A stretch of 64,000 nt of DNA from Aplidium turbinatum. Its lineage: Eukaryota; Chordata; Ascidiacea; Aplousobranchia; Polyclinidae. The stretch lies in the NCBI GenBank assembly GCA_918807975.1, contig OU964919.1:40059824-40123823 (forward strand), read 5' to 3'. A program made the position numbers and the translations under genes. Shown piece by piece: positions 62,350 through 64,000 of this stretch; the stretch's first letter is position 1, and every line of letters begins with the position of its first letter. The notes under the pieces are model-generated. The model ran no database searches. It had not been told where the DNA came from and saw nothing but the letters and a program-made list of their open reading frames with translations.

Positions 62350-64000
62350 AGTTGCTAAATAAGTCCTGGTCATCATCCTCTTTCAGTAATGACTGATTGT
62401 ACGTATTGTCACAGGCATCAAGTTGCACTGTCCAGTGTCCACTTGCTGAGGTACAGGGTAGATTATTCTGCCTACACCTGGCAATGCTACAGGCAGTTGT
62501 GCAGTTGCATTGGATAATCTGTAAAGGGGGAATCTGGCTCCGCATTCACGTCCGATTCTGTTGTCACAAACTGACTGCCTTCCAGTTTCCAACCCTACCC
62601 GCAAGTTTCCATATCACTCTCCTGTCCTAGCCAGACCATCATTTGGTAGTACTGGTAAACCCTTAGACAGTGAAATTTTGTTGATGACTCAGTAGGTGGT
62701 AGGCGTTCTGGTGTCACAAATGATTGGGAAGAGAATACTTTTTTTCTTAGTACCCTACTCTGTAGTGCAATGACGAGAAGGAATCCGTCCGCGTGCCCCC
62801 AAAAATCACAGCTATCGCTTGACAATTTTTGTTCACAATGGATGCTGCTGTCTGCTTTGGAAGAAGGAGGTAATTGGCACAGTCTTTCAGAATAACATCA
62901 CCCTTTACCAGCTTGTGAAAGACAGTTTTTCTTATCTACACCAAAGATTCTTGATGTTGTGTCACATCCAGTGTAGGCATGTAGAAAAAGTAAATGGGAA
63001 CATAATTCTTCACCTATCACCATTTTCAGTTCGTTTATATGGTACACTTTGTCAGCATTTTCCTTGTCGGAACGGAAATATTGATTTATGTTTACTTGAT
63101 GCGTGTGGCGCCCGAGGGCTCTGACGTAACGCACGTCACATACTGAGGGCTCCCGAGCGCGCATATGAGCGCGCGTATTAACTGACGCGTCCGCTACAAT
63201 GCGCATAATGAAGAAGCAGGACCAACAGATCTGTGTCTTCTCCAATCAACGTTGTCGAGTGTGACACTGCACTAAGAACAGTAGCCTTCACAATCGGAAC
63301 ATCAGCATCCCCTGGGGCATTGATCACTTCGCAGCCTTTAGGCTACCCCGAAGTGTTTTACTGATCGAATAGGTCAATCATTTTTTTGTTCATGTTCATG
63401 TACATTAACGTTATGCTCGGCCACAACACCATTCACAATATTCCTCAGGGTTTGATCTTGAGAAAAAGGTACATAACCAGCCAGTGATGTCTTCTACGCT
63501 TCATTGGCAAAGCGGAGTTGCATGATTTCAATCCTAGTCTTCTCTGTGACGTTGAGTTGTGATATGTTGTGCCTTAGAATCATACGGTTTGCTTTCTGAC
63601 CCGGTGTCAAGGCAGCAATCATTCTCATCCCGTGGAAAGGCCCTTCCCATCCAGGGTGATAATATTATGATCAACATTGTCAGCTGCAAATAACAGTGTG
63701 CTTTCGAGTAGGTCTATGTTCTCTAGAACAATGGATTCTGACGCTACACAATCAGCTGCATTTTTTTCAAACCTCAGGACTTCTGCGTAAGAAGAACAGT
63801 ATCCCATATTGTGTAAACTGTAAAGTATCAACAAGAAATCTCGACCTGTACAAATGATGTCCTTGAACAGCAAGACCAATTTGCAATGATGCAATCACCG
63901 CTCGTGGTCTGACAATCTGGTCGGTCGAGTGGTGAAAACGACAGCTTGGCCAACGTGCAACCTTTTGTTTTGCATCTTTTCCTACAAATAAAGAACCCAA
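62350..64000 (-). pseudogene. Degenerate CXC-domain multicopy family protein (continues past window)
   Basis: Reading leftward from the right edge: DTLQFTQYG and YCSSYAEVLRFEKNAADC (about 63800), FAADNVDHNIITLDGKG (about 63650), then LRFANEA, later LLFLHAYTGCDTTSRIFGV (about 62960), TPERLPPTESSTKFHCLRVY (about 62690) and a Cys-rich CNCTTACSIARCRQNNLPC (about 62490). This order (ADNVDHN, AFTGCDTT, LPPT..A..YHSLRVY, terminal tesmin/TSO1-like CXC cluster) is shared by a repetitive invertebrate protein family of unknown function. Several frame changes and stops separate the pieces here, so the copy is dead. The 5' part lies outside the window. Confidence 0.6.

Overview
This is an animal nuclear genome window: AT-rich, intron-bearing, and crowded with transposable elements. 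The mix (tRNA-derived SINEs, several LINE lineages, hAT, pogo/Tigger and piggyBac DNA transposons, a BEL/Pao LTR element, many MITEs) together with the proteins suggests a marine invertebrate, possibly a non-vertebrate deuterostome. I cannot name the species.

Two host genes can be assembled exon by exon with matching splice phases. The first, on the minus strand (7354-18344), is an alkaline ceramidase of the ACER3 type: 7 exons, 262 residues, with the known Ca- and Zn-site residues in place. The second, on the plus strand (45719-59587), is a type II membrane-anchored chymotrypsin-fold serine protease: 4 exons, 345 residues, full catalytic triad. Possible remnants of two multicopy invertebrate gene families lie at 40985-43023 and at the right edge (62350-64000, continuing outside), both minus strand.

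Almost everything else is mobile DNA, much of it nested. ACER3 intron 3 holds a Tx1/L1-like LINE that was hit by two other LINE 3' fragments, one of which was itself hit by a fold-back element. Between the genes (18.5-45 kb) lie a LINE carrying two inserted elements, a Tigger copy with a SINE inside, and an apparently intact pogo-like transposon (26675-30206; 3-exon, 686-residue transposase) sitting inside a decayed piggyBac transposase gene. Further along are a solo BEL-type LTR, a pogo-type MITE with a second fold-back copy in its terminal repeat, a CR1/L2-like LINE and a hAT copy. Protease intron 1 contains a hAT element holding a SINE and a young BEL/Pao insertion; intron 2 contains GTAGCG-rich hAT-type MITEs with further elements inside.

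The most unusual object is the fold-back element found twice in opposite orientation (11967-12541 and 35932-36522). It has 8-bp target duplications, two long inverted arms made of GTCGAC-centred 15-16-bp units in a conserved order, and a hinge of telomere-like TTAGGG repeats. Other unlisted palindromic elements with clean 8-bp duplications (8725-9017, 14031-14920, 61201-61986, 57031-57783) suggest a very active hAT-like machinery in this genome.
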